From Bacillota bacterium (GTDB lineage Bacteria; Bacillota_I; Bacilli_A; RFN20; CAG-288): a stretch of DNA of 64,000 bases. The stretch lies in the NCBI GenBank assembly GCA_023398335.1, contig JAEWSJ010000037.1, positions 14,987 to 78,986 of the forward strand, in the 5' to 3' direction. Within the stretch, counting starts at the first letter, position 1, and each line of letters starts with the position of its first letter. Position numbers and translations under genes: made by a program. The notes beneath the pieces are model-generated. The model was not told the DNA's origin, ran no database searches, and saw nothing but the letters and a program-made list of their open reading frames with translations. Positions 1 to 8,239 of this stretch are shown one piece after another.

Positions 1-1403
1 CTCAATAAAAACTTTGAGTATCTTTCTTCTGAATTCAAGCCTAAATCATATCCATACTTCATCAGTCTTGTATCGGCATTATCAGACCTAGTCAACAAGC
101 GATATTCCGAACGAGAAGATAATAATCGATATGGTTCTTTTGTTCCCTTAGTGATTAAATCATCAATCATTATTCCAATATAAGCCTCATCTCTTTTTAA
201 GATAAACGGGTTCTTATCATCAAGATATAAACTAGCATTGATACCAGCCATAAGTCCTAATGCTGCTGCTTCTTCATAACCAGAAGTTCCGATAATTTGC
301 CCAGCTCCAAATAATCCTTTGATTTTTCTAAGCATCAAAGATTTATCAAATTGAAGTGGTTCAATAGCATCATATTCAATTGCGTAGGCATATTTAAGAA
401 TTTTTACATGCTCAAGACCTTTAAGTGAATGAACCATTTCATCTTGTATTTCAATAGGCATTGAAGTAGAAAAACCTTGAAGATAAATGGATTTCATTTC
501 GGTTGATTCTGGCTCCAAAAATAACTGATGACGTGGCTTATCAGCAAAATTAACAATCTTAGTTTCAATGCTAGGACAATATCTAGGACCGACACCCTTA
601 ATAGTTCCACTATACATCGCTGATTCTTTTAAGTGTGCACGAATTATTTCATGAGTTTTTTCATTTGTATAAGTTAAATAGCAAGGTACTTGCTCATCAA
701 ATGGTAAATACGATGTGGTATCATAAGAAAATGCTAAATTTCCCTTAGTTCCATATTGTGGCTCTAAAACAGAATAATCAATCGAATCAGGGTCTAGTCT
801 CTGCGGAGTACCAGTTTTAAGTCTAAATAAAGTAATGCCATGATCCATTAATGATTTAGAAAGACCATGCGCTGGTCTCTCTCCATCTGGTCCACCTTCT
901 TCTACATGAAGACCACGTAAAATAGTTGATTCTAAATGTGTTCCAGTTGTAAGAATAACCGCTTTTGCCCCGATTAACGAACCATCTTCTATCTTTACAC
1001 CTTTAATAAACCCATTCTCAACAACAATCTCTTTAACTTCATGTTCTTCTATGTCAAGATTCTCAACTTTAGCTAAATATTCTTGCATTCCGCGTGGGTA
1101 ACTAAGTTTGTCTTCTTGAGCACGAAGAGATTGAACTCCTGGTCCTTTAGAAGTGTTAAGCATTTTCATTTGAAGATAATGCTGATCCGCAATTTTTCCC
1201 ATAATGCCACCTAAGGCATCTATTTCACGAACAACAATACCTTTTGCTGATCCACCAATATGGGGATTACAAGGCATATTCGAAATCATTTTTTTATTTA
1301 GGCACAATAAAAGTGTGCTTTTACCCATTTTTGCTGTTGCATAGCAAGCCTCGCTCCCTGCGTGACCACCACCAACTACAATAACATCATAATTTTCTTT
1401 CAT
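1..1403 (-). CDS. mnmG: tRNA uridine-5-carboxymethylaminomethyl modification enzyme MnmG (3' end cut by window)
   Basis: FAD-dependent enzyme that, with MnmE, places the carboxymethylaminomethyl group on U34 of certain tRNAs. I translated the minus strand by eye: the ATG at 1403-1401 opens a frame with no stop down to base 1, about 467 of the usual ~620 residues, so the C-terminal domain lies outside. The N terminus has the dinucleotide-binding motif GGGHAGSEA (residues 11-19), and the MnmG signature PCNPHIGGSAKG follows at about residues 45-56. Its start codon sits one base after the sufB stop, so the gene is probably translated from the SUF transcript. The family call is secure; the missing part is only a window-edge effect. 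Confidence 0.95.
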   Translation of the reverse strand, partial: MKENYDVIVVGGGHAGSEACYATAKMGKSTLLLCLNKKMISNMPCNPHIGGSAKGIVVREIDALGGIMGKIADQHYLQMKMLNTSKGPGVQSLRAQEDKLSYPRGMQEYLAKVENLDIEEHEVKEIVVENGFIKGVKIEDGSLIGAKAVILTTGTHLESTILRGLHVEEGGPDGERPAHGLSKSLMDHGITLFRLKTGTPQRLDPDSIDYSVLEPQYGTKGNLAFSYDTTSYLPFDEQVPCYLTYTNEKTHEIIRAHLKESAMYSGTIKGVGPRYCPSIETKIVNFADKPRHQLFLEPESTEMKSIYLQGFSTSMPIEIQDEMVHSLKGLEHVKILKYAYAIEYDAIEPLQFDKSLMLRKIKGLFGAGQIIGTSGYEEAAALGLMAGINASLYLDDKNPFILKRDEAYIGIMIDDLITKGTKEPYRLLSSRSEYRLLTRSDNADTRLMKYGYDLGLNSEERYSKFLL

Positions 1404-1404
1404 A

Positions 1405-2808
1405 TTAACCGATACTTCCATCCATATCAAATTTAATGAGTTGATTTAATTCAACTGCATATTCCATTGGTAATTCCTTTGCAAAAGGTTCTATAAATCC
1501 CATAACAATCATTTGTGTAGCATCTTTTTTAGATAAACCACGAGACATCAAATAAAACAATTCATCTTCATCAATTTTTGAAACTGTTGCTTCATGGTCA
1601 ATGAAAGAGGTGTTATTCTCTACTTTATTAGTAGGAATTGTATCCGAGGCTGAATAATCATCAAGAATTAAAGTGTCGCATTCAACATGGGCGCGAGAGT
1701 TTTTAGCTACAGGAGTTATATCAACTAGTCCACGATAATTAGCAACTCCTCCTTCTTTTACAATAGATTTTGAAATTATTGTTGAAGAAGTTTCTTTGCC
1801 TAAGTGAATCATTTTTGCACCAGCATCCTGGTATTGTCCTTTTGAAGCAACCGCAATAGAAATGCAGCTTCCTTTTGCTCTGTCTCCTTTTAATACACAG
1901 GCTGGATATTTCATATTAGTTTGACTACCAATATTACCATCGATCCATTCCATCAATCCATCTTCTTCAACTAAAGCTCTTTTTGTGACTAAATTAACTA
2001 TATTATTCGACCAGTTTTGAATGGTGGAATAGCGGCATTTTGCACGTTTCCCAACATATATTTCAACAACCGCAGCATGAAGTGAATCTTTGGAATATTG
2101 AGGAGCAGTACAGCCTTCAACATAGTGTAAAGAAGCATCATCATCAACGATGATTAAAGTTCTTTCAAATTGACCACTACGTTCATTATTAATTCTAAAA
2201 TACGATTGAAGAGGCTTATCTAATTTAACTCCTTTAGGAATATAGATAAAACTACCTCCCGACCAACAACAACCATTTAAAGCAGAGTATTTATTATCGG
2301 TATAAGGAACTAATTTTCCGAAATATTTTCTGAACAAATCAGGACACGCTTTTAAAGCTGAATCAGTATCCAAAAAGATAACTCCTTTATCTTCTACTTC
2401 CTTAAGCATATTATGGTAAACAGCTTCGGATTCATATTGAGTTGAAACACCAGCTAAATACTCTTTTTCAGCTTGAGGAATACCAAGTTTATCAAAAGTA
2501 TTTCTAACAGTCTCAGGAACATCATCCCATGACTTTGATACTTCATCTGATAGTCTAGTAAAATACGTATAATCATTAAAATTCAAGAAATCAAGATTTG
2601 GACCAAAAGATGGTTGATGATGAGACATGAATTCTTCATAGGATTTTTCGCGGTATTCACGCATCCACATCGGCTCTTTCTTTTGAGTGGAGATTTCATC
2701 CACAATTTCTTTACTTAAGCCTTTTGAAGTTTTGAAAATAGAGACATCTTTATCTTTGAACTCGTATTTAGATCTATCTAAATCTAAATCATCTACTTTT
2801 TTATTCAT
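1405..2808 (-). CDS. sufB: Fe-S cluster assembly scaffold protein SufB
   Basis: Core scaffold subunit of the SUF iron-sulfur assembly machine; in other bacteria it forms the SufBC2D complex on which clusters are built in the cytoplasm. 467 residues, full length for the family. The C-terminal signature is visible ([18 protein letters not shown]), as is the beta-helix core with the segment [11 protein letters not shown]. It is the fifth gene of sufC-D-S-U-B and overlaps the sufU stop by 4 bases (ATGA type), consistent with translational coupling. mnmG follows after one base. No truncation or frameshift is seen. Confidence 0.97.
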   Translation of the reverse strand: MNKKVDDLDLDRSKYEFKDKDVSIFKTSKGLSKEIVDEISTQKKEPMWMREYREKSYEEFMSHHQPSFGPNLDFLNFNDYTYFTRLSDEVSKSWDDVPETVRNTFDKLGIPQAEKEYLAGVSTQYESEAVYHNMLKEVEDKGVIFLDTDSALKACPDLFRKYFGKLVPYTDNKYSALNGCCWSGGSFIYIPKGVKLDKPLQSYFRINNERSGQFERTLIIVDDDASLHYVEGCTAPQYSKDSLHAAVVEIYVGKRAKCRYSTIQNWSNNIVNLVTKRALVEEDGLMEWIDGNIGSQTNMKYPACVLKGDRAKGSCISIAVASKGQYQDAGAKMIHLGKETSSTIISKSIVKEGGVANYRGLVDITPVAKNSRAHVECDTLILDDYSASDTIPTNKVENNTSFIDHEATVSKIDEDELFYLMSRGLSKKDATQMIVMGFIEPFAKELPMEYAVELNQLIKFDMDGSIG

Positions 2809-3260
2809 TTTTTGTCTCCTTTATCAACACGGTCAAATATTTCTTTAACTCCACGCCACCCAATTGTCGCACATTTAATACGGCTAGGTTGTTTTGAAGT
2901 ATTAATAAAAGCAATTGCTTCCCCTAATACTTCCTCATCATATGGCTCTTCGTTAATCATATTATTGTAATTATTGAGAATATTCATCGCTTCTTTTTCA
3001 CTCTTACCCATTAATAATTCAGTCATTATTGAAGTAGATGCTGTTGAAATAGCACAACTTGTACCATGCCAAGCACAATCAACAATAACTCCATTCTCAA
3101 TAAGAAGTTGAACATATATATCGTCAATACAAGAAGCCGAATCCATATGCACTGTAAAATAACGTGAATCGTTAATCTCACGTTTATTTCGAGGATTTTG
3201 GTAATGATCCATGATGATTTCTCGAAGCATCATTGGATTATCTTTAATTGAAATAGGCAT
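2805..3260 (-). CDS. sufU: SufU-type sulfur relay / scaffold protein
   Basis: IscU-fold zinc protein which in Bacillota accepts persulfide sulfur from SufS and passes it to SufB. 151 residues. The zinc/sulfur ligands are in place: Cys44-x-Asp46, Cys69 (HGTSCAIST) and Cys130 (RIKCATIGW). The start at 3260 lies inside the 3' end of sufS (17-base overlap) with an AAGGAG Shine-Dalgarno about 12 bases upstream. Compared with the common form, CGD is replaced by CID, which keeps the liganding Cys and Asp. Function is inferred from family and operon position. Confidence 0.94.
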   Translation of the reverse strand: MPISIKDNPMMLREIIMDHYQNPRNKREINDSRYFTVHMDSASCIDDIYVQLLIENGVIVDCAWHGTSCAISTASTSIMTELLMGKSEKEAMNILNNYNNMINEEPYDEEVLGEAIAFINTSKQPSRIKCATIGWRGVKEIFDRVDKGDKK

Positions 3261-4473
3261 CTAAAAAATCATCTCCTTTGCTGCAAGCATCAACAAATTG
3301 TTTTACGTCTTCTTCATCGTTATAAAAGTATAAACTTGCTCTAACAGTAGCATCTGTCTTTAAAAAGTCCATTAATATTTTGGCACAATGTTGTCCCGAT
3401 CTAACTGCGACACCTTTTGAATTAAGAAGACTCGCTGCGTCTTGAGCAAAAACTCCATTAATATTAAATGTAACAATACCTGACTCTGCTTCTTTGTTAT
3501 AGATTGTGATATTTGGAAGTTTTTCAAGTCCCTCAATCATCAATTTACGAAGTTTTCTTTCTTGTTCTTCAATTGTATCAAAACCGATGGAAGAAATGTA
3601 ATTACACGCCGCTGCAAGTCCCATTGCTCCCGCAATATTTTGTGTTCCAGCTTCAAATTTAACCGGTGGGATTTGATATGTAACATTACCACATGTTTCA
3701 AATCTTGTGTTCATTCCACCGCCAGAAAGAAGAGGATCCATTTGGCAAAGTAAATCATACTTTCCATATAAAACTCCTATTCCGGTAGGCCCTAACATTT
3801 TGTGCCCAGAGAAACATAAAAAATCACAATCTAAATCTTTAACATCAACTTTCATATGTGGAACTGATTGCGCTCCATCAACTACGAAATAACATCCATG
3901 TTCATGAGCAATTTTTGCTAATGTTTTAACATCAACAACATAACCAAGAACATTGGTAACTTGAGCTAAAGAAATAACTTTGGTTTTTGAAGTTATGGAT
4001 TGCTCTAAATTTTCTTTTGTTAATCTTCCTTCTTTAGTTAAAGGAATATATTTTACAACTGCATGAGTATGTTTACAAATGGAAAACCATGGTAGAACAT
4101 TAGAAGCGTGCTCAGCTTCAGAAAGAAGAATTTCATCTCCTTCTTTTAGAAATTTTTCTAGACCATAGGCAACAGTATTAAGCGACATACTTGCACCTGA
4201 AGTGAAACATATTTCATTTGTATTGGCATTTATAAACTTTGCAACAGTTTCACGTGCTTTTTCATACATAACATCAACATCATGAGCTAAATCATAATCA
4301 CCTCTATGTGAGTTTGCACAATATGATTCATAATATGAATCGTTGGCTTTTATGACTGAATATGGTTTAAAAGTTGTAGCAGCATTATCTAAATATACGA
4401 ATCTTTTTCCTTGCATTAAAGGATAATTCTTATACATTGGAAAATCTTCACGTATCTTCTTGACATCAAACAT
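3244..4473 (-). CDS. sufS: Cysteine desulfurase SufS
   Basis: Class V PLP enzyme that removes sulfur from cysteine and hands it to SufU. 409 residues. PLP lysine is Lys225 in FSGHKMLGPTGIG; the catalytic persulfide cysteine is Cys363 in RSGQHCAK, a SufS-type (group II) active site without the longer IscS loop. The conserved SGASMSLN and VVDGAQSVPH segments that surround PLP are intact. Its ATG shares a base with the sufD stop, so translation is coupled. Confidence 0.96.
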   Translation of the reverse strand: MFDVKKIREDFPMYKNYPLMQGKRFVYLDNAATTFKPYSVIKANDSYYESYCANSHRGDYDLAHDVDVMYEKARETVAKFINANTNEICFTSGASMSLNTVAYGLEKFLKEGDEILLSEAEHASNVLPWFSICKHTHAVVKYIPLTKEGRLTKENLEQSITSKTKVISLAQVTNVLGYVVDVKTLAKIAHEHGCYFVVDGAQSVPHMKVDVKDLDCDFLCFSGHKMLGPTGIGVLYGKYDLLCQMDPLLSGGGMNTRFETCGNVTYQIPPVKFEAGTQNIAGAMGLAAACNYISSIGFDTIEEQERKLRKLMIEGLEKLPNITIYNKEAESGIVTFNINGVFAQDAASLLNSKGVAVRSGQHCAKILMDFLKTDATVRASLYFYNDEEDVKQFVDACSKGDDFLDAYFN

Positions 4474-5222
4474 TAGAAATCCCTCTTTTCAATATAATTA
4501 AGCAAATGAGTCTGATACTCTTTAACAGATATTTGCTCGATGACAGGTTTTAAATATGAAACTGTGAGTAAACTTGATGCTTCTCTTCGATTCAATCCAC
4601 GAGACATCAAATAAAACATAATATCATCAGATACTTTACCAAGTTTAGCCGAGTGTGAAGCTTTAATATCATTTTCAGCAATCTTTAGTATTGGTGAAAC
4701 TTGAGTTTTACCTTCGTCTGATAAATTAACAATTGTGCCCTCTTGACATGTAAATGACTTCTTCGCACCTTTTACTATATCAGTAGTTCCTAATAAAGAT
4801 AACGTCGTTTTTCCATCTGATACTCCGGACATCTTCACATAAGAGTAAGAATTTAAACCTAACTGTTTAACTTTTATATCAAAAATCTTTTTTTGATTTG
4901 AAGAAGAAACGGTCGCTAAATCTACAGTAATTCTAGAATTGTTATTAATTGTTGAATTAATATTAAAATTAACTGAAGAAGAGGCAAAATCAACAATGAC
5001 AATTTTCAATTCACAATTATCATCAATGATTATATCTCCGTTAAAATTTACAGTGTTTTGGTTATCGAGTAAATTAACAATTTCCAAAACAACAGCAGCA
5101 GCATTTGTAACACGAAAACTTACAAGTGAATTATCTTCGTCAATATTACAAAACATGTGACAAGACGAATGAATTACACTTGGAACGTTCCCCTTTTTTA
5201 TATGTATCAACTCTTTACTCAT
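4473..5222 (-). CDS. sufD: SufD, unusually short
   Basis: SufB-like partner subunit of the SufBC2D scaffold. Only 249 residues, against roughly 400-440 in typical SufD. The C-terminal half is recognisable: the beta-helix followed by SHSAKLGKVSDDIMFYLMSR, with the conserved His expected in SufD, and GLNRREASSLL. The N-terminal helical region and part of the beta-helix are absent. The upstream boundary is fixed by sufC, whose stop is two bases before this ATG, and an SD-like AAGG is in the sufC end, so the short form is not an annotation artefact unless a frameshift removed a segment. Call rests on the C-terminal motif plus operon position. Confidence 0.85.
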   Translation of the reverse strand: MSKELIHIKKGNVPSVIHSSCHMFCNIDEDNSLVSFRVTNAAAVVLEIVNLLDNQNTVNFNGDIIIDDNCELKIVIVDFASSSVNFNINSTINNNSRITVDLATVSSSNQKKIFDIKVKQLGLNSYSYVKMSGVSDGKTTLSLLGTTDIVKGAKKSFTCQEGTIVNLSDEGKTQVSPILKIAENDIKASHSAKLGKVSDDIMFYLMSRGLNRREASSLLTVSYLKPVIEQISVKEYQTHLLNYIEKRDF

Positions 5223-5223
5223 A

Positions 5224-6039
5224 CTATTTAACCTTCGTAGTTTTTACAGCACAAGTTTCAATCGATATAACTTTATCTTCGGATTTCTTTAGTGATATTC
5301 CGTATTCTTTATGAATCCATTCATATCCTTCATTATCAACTCTCTTCACTAGCGATCCATCACCTTGAACAGCAATCTTGCCGTCAATCATAATGGCGGT
5401 TTTATTTGGCTTAATCAATTCAAAAAGCTTTGAATAGTGAGAAATAACAATAAATGACATTCCTTCTTTTTGTTTTTTAGATATTGCGTCTGAAACTAAT
5501 TTTAACGCATCTACATCAAGTCCCGAATCAATTTCATCAAGTAAAGCTAAAGATGGGGATAGTAAAAGCAACTGAAGTATTTCGTTTCTCTTTTTTTCAC
5601 CACCGGAAAATCCTTCATTCAAATGTCGTGTATTCATTTCATCTGGTAAATTTACAGCTTTATAACCATTTTCTAATAATTTATAAAATTCAAATAGTGA
5701 AACTGGTTTTTCACGATGAGCATTAATCATTTGTTTAAAGAAGTCCATATTAACTACACCAGCAACTTCTGGTGGATTTTGAAAAGCAAAAAACAAACCT
5801 TTCTTTGATCTTTCATCTACAGACATCTTAAGAACATCTTCTCCGTCCATAATTATCGAACCCTGAGTAACTTTATAACGTGGGTGTCCCATTATTGCAT
5901 TTAATAATGTAGATTTACCATGCCCGTTAGGTCCTAATAAGGCTAAAGTGTCATGAGAATTAATAACTAAATTGACACCTTTTAATATTTCTTTTCCTTC
6001 GACTTCAACATGAAGGTCTTTTATTTCTAAATTTTCCAT
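5224..6039 (-). CDS. sufC: SUF ATPase SufC
   Basis: ABC-type ATPase that drives conformational change in the SufBCD scaffold; soluble, not a transporter. 271 residues from the ATG at 6039, chosen because GGAAGGAAAG lies 5 bases upstream; a longer in-frame start at 6084 has no such site and would precede the mapped promoter start. Walker A GPNGHGKST, Q-loop FAFQNPPEV, signature FSGGEKKR and Walker B LALLDEIDSGLD are all present, with the SufC-specific EIDSGLD spacing. First gene of the sufCDSUB-mnmG transcript. Confidence 0.96.
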   Translation of the reverse strand: MENLEIKDLHVEVEGKEILKGVNLVINSHDTLALLGPNGHGKSTLLNAIMGHPRYKVTQGSIIMDGEDVLKMSVDERSKKGLFFAFQNPPEVAGVVNMDFFKQMINAHREKPVSLFEFYKLLENGYKAVNLPDEMNTRHLNEGFSGGEKKRNEILQLLLLSPSLALLDEIDSGLDVDALKLVSDAISKKQKEGMSFIVISHYSKLFELIKPNKTAIMIDGKIAVQGDGSLVKRVDNEGYEWIHKEYGISLKKSEDKVISIETCAVKTTKVK

Positions 6040-6061
6040 AAGTTCTTTCCTTCCAAAAGAT

Positions 6062-6090
6062 ATTTTATTATTATTAAAATGCAATTACAA
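6062..6090 (-). promoter_or_regulatory. Promoter of the suf operon
   Basis: On the minus strand TTGTAA (6090-6085), a 17-base spacer and TAAAAT (6067-6062). The predicted start near 6054 leaves a leader of only about 15 bases that contains the sufC Shine-Dalgarno. Seen by eye; the -10 differs from consensus at one base. Confidence 0.6.
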
Positions 6091-6210
6091 CAAATATGGT
6101 AAATAAAAAAATATTTATATATAAATATATATTAACCATTAAAGCATCAGTTATAAAATCTAAAAATATGAATTGTTTATCATTTTAAAACGAATATTTT
6201 AAATGAAAAA

Positions 6211-6255
6211 GCGCGTCATTTTTCGTCGATTTTTTTCGCGATTTTGACGCGAAAA
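6211..6255. repeat. CG-rich nested inverted repeat in the suf/prsA-like intergenic region
   Basis: Two perfect inverted repeats share an arm: CGCGTCA (6212-6218) with TGACGCG (6245-6251), and TTTTCGCG (6233-6240) with CGCGAAAA (6248-6255). They are mutually exclusive as RNA stems. The element stands in the 6.04-6.49 kb gene-free gap, which is otherwise very AT-rich, and lies between the two predicted promoters (6062-6090 minus, 6434-6462 plus), so it is probably outside both mature leaders. A DNA-level binding site is possible; nothing identifies a protein. Confidence 0.55.
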
Positions 6256-6399
6256 GCGCCACTTATTTTCATTCGTTTTCACTCATTTTTCAATACGCTT
6301 TCAACAATATTTTCACAATTAAAATTCAATAAAAAATCATTGATTTTACGGCTCTTTTTATCTTTTTTTCAGCGATAAAAAATTAGTCTACGTTTTTTG

Positions 6400-6416
6400 T
6401 AATACTTTAAGTATTA
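6400..6416. repeat. 17-bp palindrome upstream of the PrsA-like operon promoter
   Basis: TAATACTT-T-AAGTATTA, a perfect palindrome with a one-base centre, ending 17 bases before the predicted -35 at 6434. The position is typical of a regulator binding site. No regulator gene is nearby. Confidence 0.5.
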
Positions 6417-6433
6417 ATATTACTACTTTTTTC

Positions 6434-6462
6434 TTGAAATTAGGTGGCAGTTATATTATTAT
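6434..6462 (+). promoter_or_regulatory. Promoter of the PrsA-like lipoprotein operon
   Basis: TTGAAA (6434-6439), 17-base spacer, TATTAT (6457-6462). The start would be near 6469, followed by AAGGAGGAAAGAT directly before the ATG at 6492. Confidence 0.6.
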
Positions 6463-6491
6463 TAGATAGTTAGATATCAAGGAGGAAAGAT

Positions 6492-8222
6492 ATGAAAAAA
6501 AGTTTAGCATCATTATCTGTCATCTCTCTTCTTTCAGTCAGCATGCTTGCATCCTGCGCTGAAGGTTATACATACAGAGACGGATATATGCTTTCATTGA
6601 ACGGTGTCGACTATACAGCCGAACAATTGTTCGATAGTTATGGCTTAGATACACAAGCTGGCGTTAAAGCTTATTATCAAGCTATTGATAATATTTCAAT
6701 TGAAGCAACCATTGGCACAACTGATGAAATGAAAACTGTTGTTAATAACAATATTGAAAAATTCAAAGAAACAGCTGAAAATAGTGCAAAGCAAAATGGT
6801 ACTTCTTACGATGAAGAATTAGAAGCCGCTTTAAAGGGCGAAAATTGTGATGATCTTACTGAGTTATCAAATAAGTATTTATTACAAACAAAAACAACAA
6901 AGAGAAACACCGATTATTACAGTGATGATAATTATGCACAAATGACATCATCATTCGTTGATAAGTTAATTCCTTATCACGTAAAGCATGTTTTAGTCAA
7001 TGTTGATGCAACCGGAAATTCAGTAAGTACAATTTCTGAAGCTAACGCAAAGAAATTATACAGTGTTGTTTCTAGATTAGCAGATGACAATGACACCTTT
7101 GGTAATGTTGCTTTACAATCAAGTGATGATAGTTCATCCGCCGTTGATTATGGTGATTTACAAGTTCTATCTAAGAAAACTGAATTTGTTCCAGAATTTA
7201 AATATAACGTTTACACATATGACGCATTATTTAATAATAACGTAATTTCTAAAGGTGATGTTGTTACAAAAGCCTTAGGTTCAAATTACACAGAATACAC
7301 AAATTTCCTTGATGGAAAAGCTTATGGCATTCCATATTCTGCATTAACCCAACTCAACAAATACTCAGATGTTACAAAAGATAAAAACAACTTAACAGTT
7401 GATAACGCAGGTGAGATTAATTATCCAAGAAATGTTATCTTCAATAATTACTTAAACAACCACGGATTAAGTTTTATCTATCTTGATAACTCAACAGTTA
7501 CCGCTTCCGCTTCCGATAGTGCTTTAGCTTCTATCGTAGGCTCTACAAAATGGGTTGCAAATTCCACTATTGCTGATAACTTAGTTAGTTACACTGAAGT
7601 TAATAATGGCAACTACAAACATCAAACTGGTGTATCTTCAGTTTCCGATGTATATGGAAAGAAAATTCTCTGTGACGAAGAAGGAAATCCAATCTTAGTA
7701 TCTAGAGCTGGAACCAGCGCATACCAAGGTGTTCACTTCATCGTTATCAAGAAGTCTCCATTTGTTGAAACAAAATCAGATTTAGTTAAATACTATACAA
7801 TTGATAAGACCATTTCTTATTCAACACGTCCAACATATATCAATTCAATTCAAGGAACACGTTCAGATTTGAATGATAGAGTTGAAAATGACTCTACCGG
7901 TCTTAAGAAAAAGATTGCTGCAACCGATTCAAATATTGATATTACAATTTTCAACGATACATTATCCAAGGCTTCTGCCGCAGGCTTAACCATCAATGAT
8001 AATATCAAAAAGCAATTGAAGAGTTATACCGATTCAACTATTGCTACAACCCTTGAAGCAGAATCAAGAACATACAATGAATCTTGGACAAATTTCTTAT
8101 ATTTGTTAACTGTAGCTAAATCAAGTTCCGCAACAAAAGTCATTCCACTTTCTGGAATTGATGCCTTCATGAACGGATCTGATACATTCAAAGCTTACGT
8201 TCAAGACAGAGCAGGAATATAA
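6492..8222 (+). CDS. PrsA-like foldase lipoprotein (parvulin-type region)
   Basis: Probable extracytoplasmic protein-folding lipoprotein. 576 residues. Lipoprotein signal with lipobox SMLASC ends at Cys22. Residues ~33-60 (LNGVDYTAEQLFDSYG) resemble the SurA/PrsA N-terminal segment, and YHVKHVLVNVD at ~162 begins a stretch resembling a PpiC parvulin domain, with GDLQVLSKKTEFVPEF matching its second half. It is longer than classic PrsA (~290), with a Ser/Thr/Asn-rich C-terminal extension. AAGGAGG precedes the ATG. It is followed after 17 bases by a second, related lipoprotein and then a HIT gene, an arrangement close to prsA-hit in Bacilli. Whether it keeps prolyl-isomerase activity cannot be judged by eye. 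Confidence 0.7.
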   Translation: MKKSLASLSVISLLSVSMLASCAEGYTYRDGYMLSLNGVDYTAEQLFDSYGLDTQAGVKAYYQAIDNISIEATIGTTDEMKTVVNNNIEKFKETAENSAKQNGTSYDEELEAALKGENCDDLTELSNKYLLQTKTTKRNTDYYSDDNYAQMTSSFVDKLIPYHVKHVLVNVDATGNSVSTISEANAKKLYSVVSRLADDNDTFGNVALQSSDDSSSAVDYGDLQVLSKKTEFVPEFKYNVYTYDALFNNNVISKGDVVTKALGSNYTEYTNFLDGKAYGIPYSALTQLNKYSDVTKDKNNLTVDNAGEINYPRNVIFNNYLNNHGLSFIYLDNSTVTASASDSALASIVGSTKWVANSTIADNLVSYTEVNNGNYKHQTGVSSVSDVYGKKILCDEEGNPILVSRAGTSAYQGVHFIVIKKSPFVETKSDLVKYYTIDKTISYSTRPTYINSIQGTRSDLNDRVENDSTGLKKKIAATDSNIDITIFNDTLSKASAAGLTINDNIKKQLKSYTDSTIATTLEAESRTYNESWTNFLYLLTVAKSSSATKVIPLSGIDAFMNGSDTFKAYVQDRAGI

Positions 8223-8239
8223 GGTAAGGAGAACAAATT

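Noticed and set aside
6040..6491. Possible replication origin beside the mnmG/SUF operon
   Set aside because: mnmG and rpsF-ssb-rpsR often lie near oriC, and the gap is AT-rich, but I see no cluster of DnaA boxes (TTATCCACA) and no dnaA or dnaN.
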